18,595 nt of DNA, taken from assembly GCA_014879855.1 (NCBI GenBank), contig JACSRH010000233.1, positions 1 to 18,595 on the forward strand, in the 5' to 3' direction. Under the pieces are notes generated by a model. That model saw only the letters and a program-made list of their open reading frames with translations. It was not told where the DNA came from and made no database searches. The DNA is from Caldilineaceae bacterium. GTDB taxonomy: Bacteria > Chloroflexota > Anaerolineae > Caldilineales > Caldilineaceae. Numbering within the stretch: the stretch's first letter is position 1; every line of letters begins with the position of its first letter. The translations under genes and the position numbers were made by a program. This document shows positions 7,651-17,106 of the stretch, one piece after another.

Positions 7651-7731
7651 CCAGGAATATACCTTATTGTTGGGCTACAGGATTGAACACCCCGCCAAAC
7701 CGGGACTCAGAAAAAAGTCACTCTTCCTCGC

Positions 7732-8475
7732 TCAGCCTTTGCCGCGCTGCCAATTGACGCCGCTCAGCAGCGGGCTGTAGAGGTCATCCTCGATGCTGGT
7801 GACCAGGGCCGCCAGCTCCTCCGGCGTCGGGTCGTGATCCTGAAACTCCACAAAGGGTGCGTTGGCGATGCGGGCGAGAGGCGTTTGCTCGTTGCCTTCG
7901 CCCATTACCAGCACCGCGGCCGCGGCCAGCGCATCCGCGACGTTGGCCTGGGTCATTTGCAGCGGGCGGCCAAAGAGATCGGACTGACCGCGGTAGTCAT
8001 ACAAAGCCAGAAAACCGCTGTGCGCCACAGTGAAGCCGGTCACGCCCCAGCGCAGTGGCAGCGGGCGGCTGTCGGTGATGATCACACCCACACGATGTAA
8101 CCCAAAGCGTTGCCGAAGATAGCCGCGGATGGCATTGGCCGCGGCCTGTGGCGCCTGCGGCCACAGGACATACTGTCCGTCGCTGTTCGACTCGTCGATG
8201 CCGGCAAAGGGCATCAGCACGTGCGCCTTGATGGTCAGATAAACGGCATAACGGCTGAGCGCGGCGGGTAGAAAGTAGGTCGATTCTGCCTCAATCAGCG
8301 CGGTTTTGGCGGTCTCTGCCAGAGGGACGGTGCGCCCCTGGCAGAGGGCTACGATCTTGGACGCAATCGCCAGAACTTCCCCTTCGTTGAATTCGGACAA
8401 ATGCTGGTCGAGGACGGCAAAGAGATCGCGGTCGGCTGTCGTGATCTTGTGCGTTGTCAGTGCGTGGATGTGCAT
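7732..8475 (-). CDS. CofE-family gamma-glutamate ligase (putative folate-type)
   Basis: Member of the coenzyme F420-0:gamma-glutamyl ligase fold family (CofE), 247 aa, which attaches glutamate to a cofactor using GTP and a divalent metal. Motifs are AGIDESN (91-97), ITDS (133-136) followed by LRWGVTG (141-147), DYRGQSDLFGRPL (160-172) and MGEGNEQTP (191-199). The combination AGIDESN...LRWGVTG...MGEGNEQTP, with a C-terminal DLYSPLL, recalls the subgroup annotated 'putative folate metabolism gamma-glutamate ligase' rather than typical F420 CofE; this is from memory. The start is ATG 8475; a TTG directly before it is the alternative. It is transcribed divergently from menA and convergently with the HEAT-like gene. 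No other F420 gene is present here. Confidence 0.82.
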   Translation of the reverse strand: MHIHALTTHKITTADRDLFAVLDQHLSEFNEGEVLAIASKIVALCQGRTVPLAETAKTALIEAESTYFLPAALSRYAVYLTIKAHVLMPFAGIDESNSDGQYVLWPQAPQAAANAIRGYLRQRFGLHRVGVIITDSRPLPLRWGVTGFTVAHSGFLALYDYRGQSDLFGRPLQMTQANVADALAAAAVLVMGEGNEQTPLARIANAPFVEFQDHDPTPEELAALVTSIEDDLYSPLLSGVNWQRGKG

Positions 8476-8520
8476 CAATTTCTCATTTCATAGCGGTAAT
8501 CTGCGGCGTAGCTGCTGTGA

Positions 8521-8529
8521 TGATACAAT
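8521..8529 (+). promoter_or_regulatory. Predicted extended -10 promoter for menA
   Basis: TGATACAAT (TGn plus TACAAT at 8524-8529) lies in the 111-nt divergent gap between the CofE-like gene and menA. The predicted start of transcription is near 8536, about 50 nt before the ATG. No clear -35 box is seen. The same TGnTACAAT pattern occurs at 1352-1360. Confidence 0.4.
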
Positions 8530-8586
8530 AGCATCGAACAGTCACCGAAGTGGAACGACAAACGCGCAACGAACATGAGACAGAGC

Positions 8587-9486
8587 ATGGCAACCAAAAC
8601 CATCACGCGACGACAGGCATGGCTGCTGGCGGCGCGGCCAAAGACATTGCCGGCCGCGCTTTCTCCCGTCATTGTGGGGACCGCACTGGCCTTTGCCGCT
8701 GACACGCTGGCCTGGCTGCCGGCGCTGGCCGCGGCGTTGGGCGCGCTGCTGCTGCAAATCTTGAGCAATTTTGCCAACGATTATTCCGACTTCTTCCGCG
8801 GCGCGGACCCACACGATCGTCTGGGGCCGGTGCGTGTAACCAGCGCCGGCCTGATCACGCCCGCGGACCTGCGCAAGGGCATCATGGCCGTCATTGGGGC
8901 CGCCGCGCTGGTCGGCCTCTATCTCATCTGGGTGGGCGGCTGGCCGATTCTCCTTGTGGGCGTGGCTGCAATTGTGGCGGCGTTGGCCTATACGGGCGGG
9001 CCTTTTCCTTTTGGTTACTACGGATTGGGCGAAGTTTTTGTTCTGCTTTTCTTTGGTGTGGTCGCTGTATGTGGAACTTACTACGTGCAGAGCCTGGCGC
9101 TGACTTCCGTCGTGGTGACGGCGTCGGTGGGCGTGGGCGCGCTGGTGACCGCGATCCTTATCGTCAATAACTACCGCGACATCGACACCGACCGCCGCGC
9201 GGGCAAGCGCACGCTGGCGGTGCGCCTGGGCCGGCGCGGCGCGCAGCTCGAGTATGCGCTCTTCGTGGCGGTCGCCTATGGCGTGACGCTGCTGCTCTGG
9301 CTGGTGGAGGGCGCGGGCGCGTGGGTGCTGCTGGCCTGGCTCACCGCGCCGCTGGCGGTGCAACTCGTGCGCACGCTGATGACAGCCATCGATGGCCCCG
9401 CGCTCAATCGCGCGCTGGCCGGCACCGCGCGGCTGGGTCTGTTGTACAGCCTGTTGCTGGCCGCGGGGATTGTTTTGGGGAGGTAA
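8587..9486 (+). CDS. menA: 1,4-dihydroxy-2-naphthoate prenyltransferase MenA (UbiA family)
   Basis: Integral membrane prenyltransferase, 299 aa, that joins a polyprenyl diphosphate to 1,4-dihydroxy-2-naphthoate in menaquinone synthesis. The two Asp-rich motifs of UbiA proteins are visible: NFANDYSDFFRG (about 61-72) and NNYRDIDTDRRAGKRTLAVR (about 194-213). The second, with its RAGKRTLAVRLG extension, is typical of MenA. Around them lie eight or so hydrophobic helices, and the N-terminus WLLAARPKTLPAALSPV is characteristic. ATG 8587 is preferred because GAG lies 8 nt upstream; ATG 8575 (four residues longer) is possible. glgA follows after 39 nt on the same strand. Confidence 0.92.
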   Translation: MATKTITRRQAWLLAARPKTLPAALSPVIVGTALAFAADTLAWLPALAAALGALLLQILSNFANDYSDFFRGADPHDRLGPVRVTSAGLITPADLRKGIMAVIGAAALVGLYLIWVGGWPILLVGVAAIVAALAYTGGPFPFGYYGLGEVFVLLFFGVVAVCGTYYVQSLALTSVVVTASVGVGALVTAILIVNNYRDIDTDRRAGKRTLAVRLGRRGAQLEYALFVAVAYGVTLLLWLVEGAGAWVLLAWLTAPLAVQLVRTLMTAIDGPALNRALAGTARLGLLYSLLLAAGIVLGR

Positions 9487-9525
9487 GAACATGAGGTCCT
9501 GGAGTTTTCCAACAAGGAGATAATC

Positions 9526-11004
9526 GTGGAGCCGAAGCTGAAAATTGTCATGATCTCATCGGAAGTCGCGCCTTTTGCCAAAACCGGCGGGCTGGCCGAT
9601 GTTGTGGGCGCGCTGCCGCAGGTGTTGCAACGGATGGGGCATGAGGTGATCGTCGTCATGCCGCGCTACGGCAGCATCGATGGGCAGCGTTATGGCTTGC
9701 GCCGCTACTTTGACACGATGGGTGTGTGGATGGGCAACACGCAGGAGTGGTGCGCGGTCGATGTGGCGAACAACGACGGCGTGCCGGTTTACTTTATCGA
9801 GAACAACAAGTATTTCGAGCGCGCCGGCCTTTACCACGACGAGAATTACAACGACTATGCTGACAATCCACAACGTTTTGGCTTTTTGACGCGCGCCGGG
9901 CTCCAACTTTGCCAGGATCTGGGGTTTGCGCCCGACATTGTGCACGCGCACGATTGGCAAACCGCGCTGGCCGCGGCGTATCTGAAGATCTGGCACTGGA
10001 ACGACCCGCTGCTTGGTCGCGCGGCCAGCGTGCTCACCATCCACAATATCGCCTATCAGGGCAAGTACGGCGCGTCGAATTTCGACTATCTTGGCTTGCA
10101 GTGGAGCAACTTCACCCCCGACAAATTTGAGGATTACGGCGCGATCAACTTTCTCAAAGGTGGGATCGTCTATGCTGACGCCGTCAACACGGTCAGCCCC
10201 ACCTACGCCAACGAAACACGCACGCCCGCGCTTGGCTATGGTCTGGCGCCGTACCTCAACGACAGGGGCGACGACTATGTCGGCATCCTCAACGGCGTCG
10301 ATTACACGCAGTGGAACCCGGCGGTGGATAAACTGATCCCGGCGCACTATACGGTGGACGACCTCACCGGCAAGCGCATCTGCAAGGCAGAGCTCCAGCG
10401 GCGCTTCCTGCTGGATGTCAATCCGAGTGTTCCCATCATCGGCGTGGTCAGCCGGCTGGTGGCGCAGAAGGGGCTTGACCTGCTGGCCGCGACGATCGAG
10501 CGCATTGTCAACAACATGGCGGTGCAGTTCGTCATTCTTGGTTCGGGCGATAAGGGGCTGGAAAGTTTCTATGCCAGCCTGCCCGCACGCTATCCTGGGC
10601 GCATCGGCAGCTTTATCGGCTACAACAACCAGCTTGCGCACTGGATCGAGGCGGGCGCTGATTTCTTCATCATGCCGTCGATCTACGAGCCGTGTGGCTT
10701 GAACCAGATTTACTCGCTCAAGTACGGCACGCTGCCCATCGTGCGCGCCACCGGCGGCCTCGACGACACCGTGCAGCAATATGTCGAACGCACTGGCGAC
10801 GGCACCGGCTTCAAATTCTGGGACCCTACGCCCGACGCCATTTACTACACGGTGGGCTGGGCGGTCAGCACCTATTACGACCGGCCGCAGCACATCGCCA
10901 AGATGATGCGCACCGCCATGCAGCAGGACTATTCGTGGGAGAAGAGCGCAGCGCAGTATGAGGAACTGTACGCGCGGGCGCTGCGGAATAAAGCGCCTGC
11001 ATAA
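9526..11004 (+). CDS. glgA: Glycogen synthase GlgA (GT5 family)
   Basis: Transfers glucose from ADP-glucose to alpha-1,4-glucan chains. The protein has 492 aa, the normal size. Motifs are SSEVAPFAKTGGLADVVGAL (11-30) with the KTGGL nucleotide-sugar loop at 19-23, HAHDWQTAL, LTIHNIAYQG, NGVDYTQWNP, SRLVAQKGLDLL, and the C-terminal PSIYEPCGLNQIYSLKYGTL that holds the catalytic acid of GT5 enzymes. The start GTG 9526 has AAGGAGA at 9514-9520, 5 nt upstream. The gene lies close behind menA, probably in one transcript although the pathways are unrelated. A hairpin follows 8 nt after the stop. Confidence 0.96.
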   Translation: MEPKLKIVMISSEVAPFAKTGGLADVVGALPQVLQRMGHEVIVVMPRYGSIDGQRYGLRRYFDTMGVWMGNTQEWCAVDVANNDGVPVYFIENNKYFERAGLYHDENYNDYADNPQRFGFLTRAGLQLCQDLGFAPDIVHAHDWQTALAAAYLKIWHWNDPLLGRAASVLTIHNIAYQGKYGASNFDYLGLQWSNFTPDKFEDYGAINFLKGGIVYADAVNTVSPTYANETRTPALGYGLAPYLNDRGDDYVGILNGVDYTQWNPAVDKLIPAHYTVDDLTGKRICKAELQRRFLLDVNPSVPIIGVVSRLVAQKGLDLLAATIERIVNNMAVQFVILGSGDKGLESFYASLPARYPGRIGSFIGYNNQLAHWIEAGADFFIMPSIYEPCGLNQIYSLKYGTLPIVRATGGLDDTVQQYVERTGDGTGFKFWDPTPDAIYYTVGWAVSTYYDRPQHIAKMMRTAMQQDYSWEKSAAQYEELYARALRNKAPA

Positions 11005-11011
11005 GGAGCCT

Positions 11012-11040
11012 CTTCCAGGAAGCTCGAAACTTCCTGGAAG
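11012..11040. repeat. REP-like perfect hairpin, copy B, between convergent genes
   Basis: CTTCCAGGAAG, a 7-nt loop CTCGAAA, and CTTCCTGGAAG form an 11-bp perfect stem. It lies between the stops of glgA and the convergent beta-propeller gene, so it could act as a two-way terminator, though no T-run follows on either strand. It is a close relative of the hairpin at 4016-4045. Confidence 0.75.
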
Positions 11041-11059
11041 ATTGTGAACGAGCGTCAAA

Positions 11060-13801
11060 TCAACCCTTCACCGTGAGTGGCAGGAATAGCTCGAACGCCT
11101 TTTCGCCGGGTGCGTTGTCCTTGGCGGTAAATGCCACATCGTCCAGGAAGAAGTTGCTGTTCCCCGTGGCGTTGAGCGTCGTGCGGAAGCGCAGCATTAC
11201 AGTTTGCCCGGCGAAAGCGCTCAGGTCGATGGTTTCCAACGTCCAGCTACTGGTGTTCTTGCTCTGGCAAAGCTCATAGCTTTTGACCGCGCTCTGGCCG
11301 ACGAACACCTGCGTGCTGTCCTGCCCACACGTATCTTCGGAGCCGATCTGATAGTAGAAGCTGAGCAGCGGCGTCGCGGCGAAGACGACGATCTGCTGGC
11401 TCAATTCGCCCACCTCGTTGGCCGCGCCACCCAGCCAGACCGCATAATCACCGGATCGCGGCGCGATGTCTTGCAGATTCTTCCGCTCCATAATCAGCGA
11501 ACCGACGCCGCCAAACGTGCTTGATGTTTCGCTCCACGTCCCGTCTGCACCCTGGTCGAAGTTGCCGTTGCGCAGTGCGGCGGGCGGCGGTGGTGGGGGC
11601 GGTGCGCTCGCCTTGCCGATGCGAGCAATGTAGACATCCTCTTTCACGTTCTTATTGGGCTGCACCACGCCCGGCGTCGTCGGGAAAGGCTGGCTGTTCG
11701 ACGAGTCCGTGTAGCCGGTGACATAAGCCTCGCCGTCGGCCTTGACAACAATATCACCCGCCCATTCGTCATAGTTGCCGCCCAGATAGGTGCTGTAGCG
11801 CAGGCTGCCGTCGCTGTTGAAGGCCGTGACAAAAGCGTCCATGCAGAAGCGGTCGTTCCAGCCAAGACAGATGCCGCCCGCCAGGTCGCGCTGGATCGCG
11901 TCCTTGATGGGGAACTCCTTGCCGTTGGTGTTGCCGGTGACATAGACATTGCCAGCGTCGTCCATATCCACGCCGCGCATAAACTCTTGATCGGTGCGCC
12001 CGGTTGACCCCAGAAAGGTGCTGAACACAAACGCGCTGCCATCCGGCGTCAGCTTCGCCACAAACGCATGGTAATAACAATACGGGCTGTCGTCGATGTA
12101 GTCGACCGGACACGTGGGCTGCACCGCGTTCGTCGTCACCGGAAATTCGCTGGAGGAGGTGTCGCCGGAGATCGCGATAGCGCCAGTCGGGTCCACGGCA
12201 ATTCCGCGCGCCTTGTCCGACGACCAGCCGCCCAGGTAGCTCATGGTGAGCACGTCACCTGCCGCGTTGGCGATCACGATCACGGCGTCGTCGCTGCAAC
12301 TGCGATTGGGGCCAGAGCGGCCACATTCCTTCTGGATGGCATTGGCCGTCACCGGCAGATGCGCGCCGGTCGTATTGCCCGCCAGATAGATCTGACCGTT
12401 GGCGCCCACGTCGATCGCGCTGCCTTCGTCCGCGTCGCTGCCGCCGTAGTGGCGCTGCAACAGGAACTGCGTCACCGCGGGGTCGATCTTGCGCAGCGCG
12501 ATCTGGCTGCCGTACCAGGTTTCACCCTCCTGGATGAGCGGATCCACGCCGGTGAGATAGACATTGCCCTGTGCGTCGAGCACAAGATTGCGACCGCTGT
12601 AGAAGTTGTACATCTCGATGCCCAGGTAGGTGCTGACCGCCAGCTTGCCCTGCGCGTTCAGCTTGACCAGCACGCTGTTGCCCTTGTCCGGCTTGGCCGG
12701 CAGCAACGTGGTCTGGATCGGGAAGTCGCTCGAATCGACGCTGGCAGTCAGGTACGCCTCGCCTGCGGCATTGGCCGCGACGGCCAGCGCTTCGTCCGTG
12801 CTGCGCCCGCCGATATAGGTGGAGTAGAGCAGTTGCTTCGCATCAGGGCTGAGCTTGCTCACAAAGATGTCGCTGCTGCCTGCCTGCGTCTGCCCTGTCG
12901 CGCCGGGAAAGTCGAGCGAGAAGGTCTTGCCCACCACGTAGACGTTGCCCTGCGGGTCGAGCGCAATCCCGCGGCCATACTCCGCGCCGTTGCCGCCCAG
13001 CATCGTGCTGAAGACCAGGTCGGGGTCGATCACCAGTTCGTGGCTGGGGTTGTACGCGCCCACGGCAAAGCCAAAGACGCCCGCGCCCACCGCGTGAAAA
13101 CGGACATCGACCGCGATCTGGCGCCCGTCGAGGATCTGCCACGCCACCGGCGCGCGCTCCACCAGCTGCGCGCCGGCGAGTTGAATGTGCAGATCGCCCG
13201 ACGCCGCGTCGATGCGCGCGCCCTCTGCGCCCGCGTACTGCCAGCGGATGCGCGCCGGGTCCGCGCCCGCGGCCAGGGTGTACGTCCCCTTGATGCGGGT
13301 GGCGTCACCGGTGTAGACCAGCGCCGTGCCGGGGTAGAGCTCGGCATAGCGCACGCCGGCATAGGTTGGCGCACCCTCGCGCCAGCCAGCCGGCTCCGCG
13401 CCCGCATAGAAGTTGACAACGCCGGGCAATGGCATGACGCCGTCAACGCGCCCGCCGGCATTGGCATGCACGAACTGCACGCGCAGGGCCGGGCTGGAAG
13501 GCGCGGCGCGTACGGTCATCTCCGTGGCGCTGAACTGCACTGCGCCCTCGGCGACCCGCGCCTCCATCTGCACGCCGGGCGCGCTCTGCCCGACGTTGGG
13601 CATGAAGCTCAGCGGCAGGCGCGGCTGTGCGGCGGAAAGCGCAGGTTCGATGGACGCCACGGGGTTTGCCGGTGTCGCGCGCGGGGCAAGTTGCGCCAGC
13701 CGCGCCTGGCTGCCCAGCAGCGCGATCAGCAATAGGCCAGTCAACAGCACAAACTGTAGGCGATGCGCAGTAGGGAACTGCGCGGTGGTGAAGGTGTACA
13801 T
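11060..13801 (-). CDS. Secreted seven-repeat SBBP beta-propeller protein
   Basis: Large extracellular protein, 913 aa. A signal peptide or anchor is at about 15-32 (LQFVLLTGLLLIALLGS). An N-terminal beta domain at about 60-255 has the FMPNVGQ signature common at the start of SBBP-repeat proteins. Then come seven repeats at about 260-715, each of the pattern STYLGG...D...I..D..GNVYVTG.T.S.DFP, enough for one seven-bladed propeller. A PPPPPPP linker near 734-740 leads to a C-terminal jelly-roll-like domain (about 745-895) with NGNFDQG at its start and FFLDDVAF near its end, as in sugar- or ligand-binding modules. The protein ends in ELFLPLTVKG. The start ATG 13801 has AAGGAG 13 nt upstream, a rather long spacing. 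No enzyme motif is seen; it is probably an adhesive or binding surface protein. Confidence 0.88.
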   Translation of the reverse strand: MYTFTTAQFPTAHRLQFVLLTGLLLIALLGSQARLAQLAPRATPANPVASIEPALSAAQPRLPLSFMPNVGQSAPGVQMEARVAEGAVQFSATEMTVRAAPSSPALRVQFVHANAGGRVDGVMPLPGVVNFYAGAEPAGWREGAPTYAGVRYAELYPGTALVYTGDATRIKGTYTLAAGADPARIRWQYAGAEGARIDAASGDLHIQLAGAQLVERAPVAWQILDGRQIAVDVRFHAVGAGVFGFAVGAYNPSHELVIDPDLVFSTMLGGNGAEYGRGIALDPQGNVYVVGKTFSLDFPGATGQTQAGSSDIFVSKLSPDAKQLLYSTYIGGRSTDEALAVAANAAGEAYLTASVDSSDFPIQTTLLPAKPDKGNSVLVKLNAQGKLAVSTYLGIEMYNFYSGRNLVLDAQGNVYLTGVDPLIQEGETWYGSQIALRKIDPAVTQFLLQRHYGGSDADEGSAIDVGANGQIYLAGNTTGAHLPVTANAIQKECGRSGPNRSCSDDAVIVIANAAGDVLTMSYLGGWSSDKARGIAVDPTGAIAISGDTSSSEFPVTTNAVQPTCPVDYIDDSPYCYYHAFVAKLTPDGSAFVFSTFLGSTGRTDQEFMRGVDMDDAGNVYVTGNTNGKEFPIKDAIQRDLAGGICLGWNDRFCMDAFVTAFNSDGSLRYSTYLGGNYDEWAGDIVVKADGEAYVTGYTDSSNSQPFPTTPGVVQPNKNVKEDVYIARIGKASAPPPPPPPAALRNGNFDQGADGTWSETSSTFGGVGSLIMERKNLQDIAPRSGDYAVWLGGAANEVGELSQQIVVFAATPLLSFYYQIGSEDTCGQDSTQVFVGQSAVKSYELCQSKNTSSWTLETIDLSAFAGQTVMLRFRTTLNATGNSNFFLDDVAFTAKDNAPGEKAFELFLPLTVKG

Positions 13802-13889
13802 GGTGCTTTCATAACTCCTTGTGACTGTGAATCATTGGGCATTCGCTTGCCAACTTATTGTAGGCAAAGCAACCATGCTCACCAGCAAC

Positions 13890-13925
13890 AAAGTGTTACA
13901 GAAGACTGCTACAAAAAGTGCTACA
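13890..13925. repeat. Three imperfect direct repeats upstream of the beta-propeller gene
   Basis: Units ending in TACA lie at 13900, 13913 and 13925 (AAGTGTTACA, AGACTGCTACA, AAGTGCTACA), with 12-13 nt spacing. They are 90-125 nt upstream of the beta-propeller start codon. This could be a regulator binding array. The rest of the 245-nt gap between 13802 and 14046 shows nothing else clear. Confidence 0.3.
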
Positions 13926-14046
13926 ACGGATTCAGGGAAGCAGCGGATTTGATCAGAGGGTCAGCGAAGGATCGCCATGCGCGTTCATAGCAGGGGCGGC
14001 GCTGTTATGGTCTGCGATGAGGTTGGCTTGACTTACTGGGCTTGTG

Positions 14047-14472
14047 CTATGCAGGCGCAAGCGTGCTGTGCAGGGTCTCAATGCCCCACAGCTCGATCCT
14101 ATAGCCAAGCATCGCTGTGTGCAGCGCGTCATCCGCGCGCAAATCGGCGTCCCCGCACAATGGCGGTGGCGCGTCCATCGATGGCTGCCGCCAACATAGA
14201 TGATCGCATACGTCTCGGCAGCGTGGCGGTACGGTGATTGGGTGCACATGCTCGCCTAGCTGGCGTAGGTTTTCTAGCAATTCTGCTAAATCGGCGGCAT
14301 GGATATGTCGAAGGCGTGGACGCCCGCCGACGTCTGCTAATTCGGCAAGCAAGTCGTCACTGATGACAGGTGCGAGTTGCTGGCCGCGCCAACCTTTCAA
14401 AAGCAAAAGCGACTGCGGCCCGTCCAGGAGGACGCGAATCCAAAGATTGGCGTCAACGACGAGGCGCAGTAT
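14047..14472 (-). pseudogene. Decayed PIN-domain toxin (VapC/COG1569-like)
   Basis: PIN-domain endoribonuclease of the toxin-antitoxin type. The N-terminus reads LRLVVDANLWIRVLLDG with the first catalytic Asp, then SDDLLAELADV with the conserved Glu, PPRCRD, and CGDADLRADD near the C-terminus. Two defects are visible. There is no ATG, GTG or TTG where the protein should begin; the codon there is ATA (14472-14470), followed by CTG. Also, around 14160-14200 the expected MLAAAIDGRATAI is found in another frame, so a one-base loss near 14199 is cancelled by a one-base gain near 14157. The frame therefore stays open to TAG at 14047 but replaces about 14 core residues. It overlaps the small upstream gene by 20 nt. 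Confidence 0.6.
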
Positions 14473-14602
14473 CGTAGCCTGCTGCCCTCTCCTCGCGCAC
14501 CATGCGAACTTCGGCGGCGATCTTGGCGTCGCTAATGTCGTCGGCCGGCCGGCGCGTGGCCAGCCGTTGCATCAGCCTGGCCACGCGTGCATCGTGATGC
14601 AT
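14453..14602 (-). CDS. Small protein upstream of PIN toxin, candidate antitoxin
   Basis: A 49-aa frame from ATG 14602 to TGA 14455-14453 with a charged helical sequence (ARVARLMQRLATRRPADDIS, then AAEVRMVREERAAGYD). It ends 20 nt inside the PIN gene, in the order typical of VapBC-like modules. An in-frame stop shortly upstream prevents a longer N-terminus, and the Shine-Dalgarno is weak. The gene may be a truncated antitoxin, decayed like its neighbour. I cannot assign a DNA-binding fold. Confidence 0.42.
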   Translation of the reverse strand: MHHDARVARLMQRLATRRPADDISDAKIAAEVRMVREERAAGYDTAPRR

Positions 14603-14680
14603 CGCCCAGAGGGTGCGGATGATTCGTCTTTTTTAAACACTGATCGCCACTGCTTTTCCTGCTATCGCATCGAGAAGAAA

Positions 14681-16555
<1,875 letters not shown>

Positions 16556-16605
16556 TCGTTTCGATCCTTATCAATATTCCCACGGTTCGTGCGGACTCGA
16601 TGCAG

Positions 16606-16614
16606 AGTATATCA
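16606..16614 (-). promoter_or_regulatory. Predicted extended -10 promoter for the radical SAM gene
   Basis: On the minus strand TGATATACT combines the TGn extension with TATACT (16611-16606). Transcription would start near 16599 and give a leader of about 43 nt that contains the AAGGA ribosome-binding site. No clear -35 box is visible. Confidence 0.4.
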
Positions 16615-16650
16615 CAGGTGCACAAGCAATTTTTGTAAGAGCAGGCAGGA

Positions 16651-16679
16651 TTGACAAGTTTTTTAGCCTATGCTAAAAT
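16651..16679 (+). promoter_or_regulatory. Strong predicted feo operon promoter
   Basis: TTGACA (16651-16656), a 17-nt spacer ending in TGC, and TAAAAT (16674-16679) make a near-consensus sigma70 promoter with an extended -10. The predicted transcription start is near 16686, about 63 nt before the feoA start codon. Confidence 0.75.
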
Positions 16680-16688
16680 ATATTTTAG
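16661..16688. promoter_or_regulatory. Two overlapping palindromic operators on the feo promoter
   Basis: TTTTAGCCTATGCTAAAA (16661-16678) has perfect 7-bp arms around CTAT. CTAAAATATATTTTAG (16673-16688) is a perfect 16-bp palindrome. They share six bases and cover the spacer, the -10 box and the likely start point, so a bound protein should block transcription. TTAGCCTATGCTAA resembles half of the DtxR/IdeR-type iron box (TTAGCCTAACCTAA-like) at most positions. A DtxR- or Fur-like iron repressor is therefore the likely ligand; this is inference. Confidence 0.6.
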
Positions 16689-16748
16689 AATTTATTATTG
16701 AGTGTTATTGTAACACGACAGGCACGTGCGCTGATGGGAGATAGCAGA

Positions 16749-17021
16749 ATGACTTCAACATCGTTCACACTGGACCGGCTGCCGGTTGGTGTTGTGGCGC
16801 GCATCGCCTCGCTGACGATGACGGGTGCAGAGCGCCGGCGCATGATGGATCTCGGCTTGCTGCCTGGCGCGGCCATCGAAGTGGCCCTGGAAAATCCGCT
16901 CGGCGATCCGACCGCCTACCGCGTGCGCGGCGCCGTGATTGCCCTGCGTCGCGAGCAAGCGCAGCAGATCCAAATCGCGTTGGAGGAGACGCGCCGCCCG
17001 GACGCGCAGGCCGCCGCGTGA
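16749..17021 (+). CDS. feoA: Ferrous iron transport protein FeoA
   Basis: Small cytoplasmic SH3-like partner of FeoB, 90 aa. The pattern is typical: LDRLPVGVVARIASL, ERRRMMDLGLLPGAAIEV, ENPLGDPTAYRVRGAVIALR, then QAQQIQI. ATG 16749 is chosen because GGGAG (16736-16740) lies 8 nt upstream and the homology starts just after it; a TTG at 16698 would add 17 residues unlike FeoA. The C-terminal 12 or so residues are a polar tail. The gene is first in the feo operon and follows a strong promoter with palindromic operators. Confidence 0.93.
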   Translation: MTSTSFTLDRLPVGVVARIASLTMTGAERRRMMDLGLLPGAAIEVALENPLGDPTAYRVRGAVIALRREQAQQIQIALEETRRPDAQAAA

Positions 17022-17048
17022 ATAGCATGAACGTTCTGACTCTTTATC

Positions 17049-17076
17049 ATTTTTATGGATCCGATTTTTATGGATC
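17049..17076. repeat. Tandem 13-bp repeat between feoA and feoB
   Basis: ATTTTTATGGATC occurs at 17049-17061 and again at 17064-17076, a 15-bp period. The stretch is AT-rich compared with its surroundings and ends just before the feoB ribosome-binding site. It is probably replication slippage; a regulatory role cannot be excluded. Confidence 0.6.
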
Positions 17077-17106
17077 TGGTTCGACGGACGTCTAGGAGAT
17101 ACAACG

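Noticed and set aside
7651..7731. Possible terminator or tRNA-like sequence between the convergent HEAT-like and CofE-like genes
   Set aside because: The only stems are 4-5 bp (CCCG/CGGG and GACT/AGTC). No tRNA cloverleaf forms and the A-run is not placed behind a stable stem.
9556..11058. 500-codon open frame on the minus strand opposite glgA
   Set aside because: It is antisense to a full-length, motif-complete glycogen synthase; long antisense frames are expected in GC-rich DNA.
12068..13735. 555-codon open frame on the plus strand opposite the beta-propeller gene
   Set aside because: The minus strand shows a signal peptide, seven repeats and a Shine-Dalgarno; the plus frame has His/Arg/Val-rich shadow sequence without motifs.
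16698..16748. TTG start giving a longer FeoA
   Set aside because: The added residues do not look like FeoA, and ATG 16749 has a GGGAG site at good spacing.
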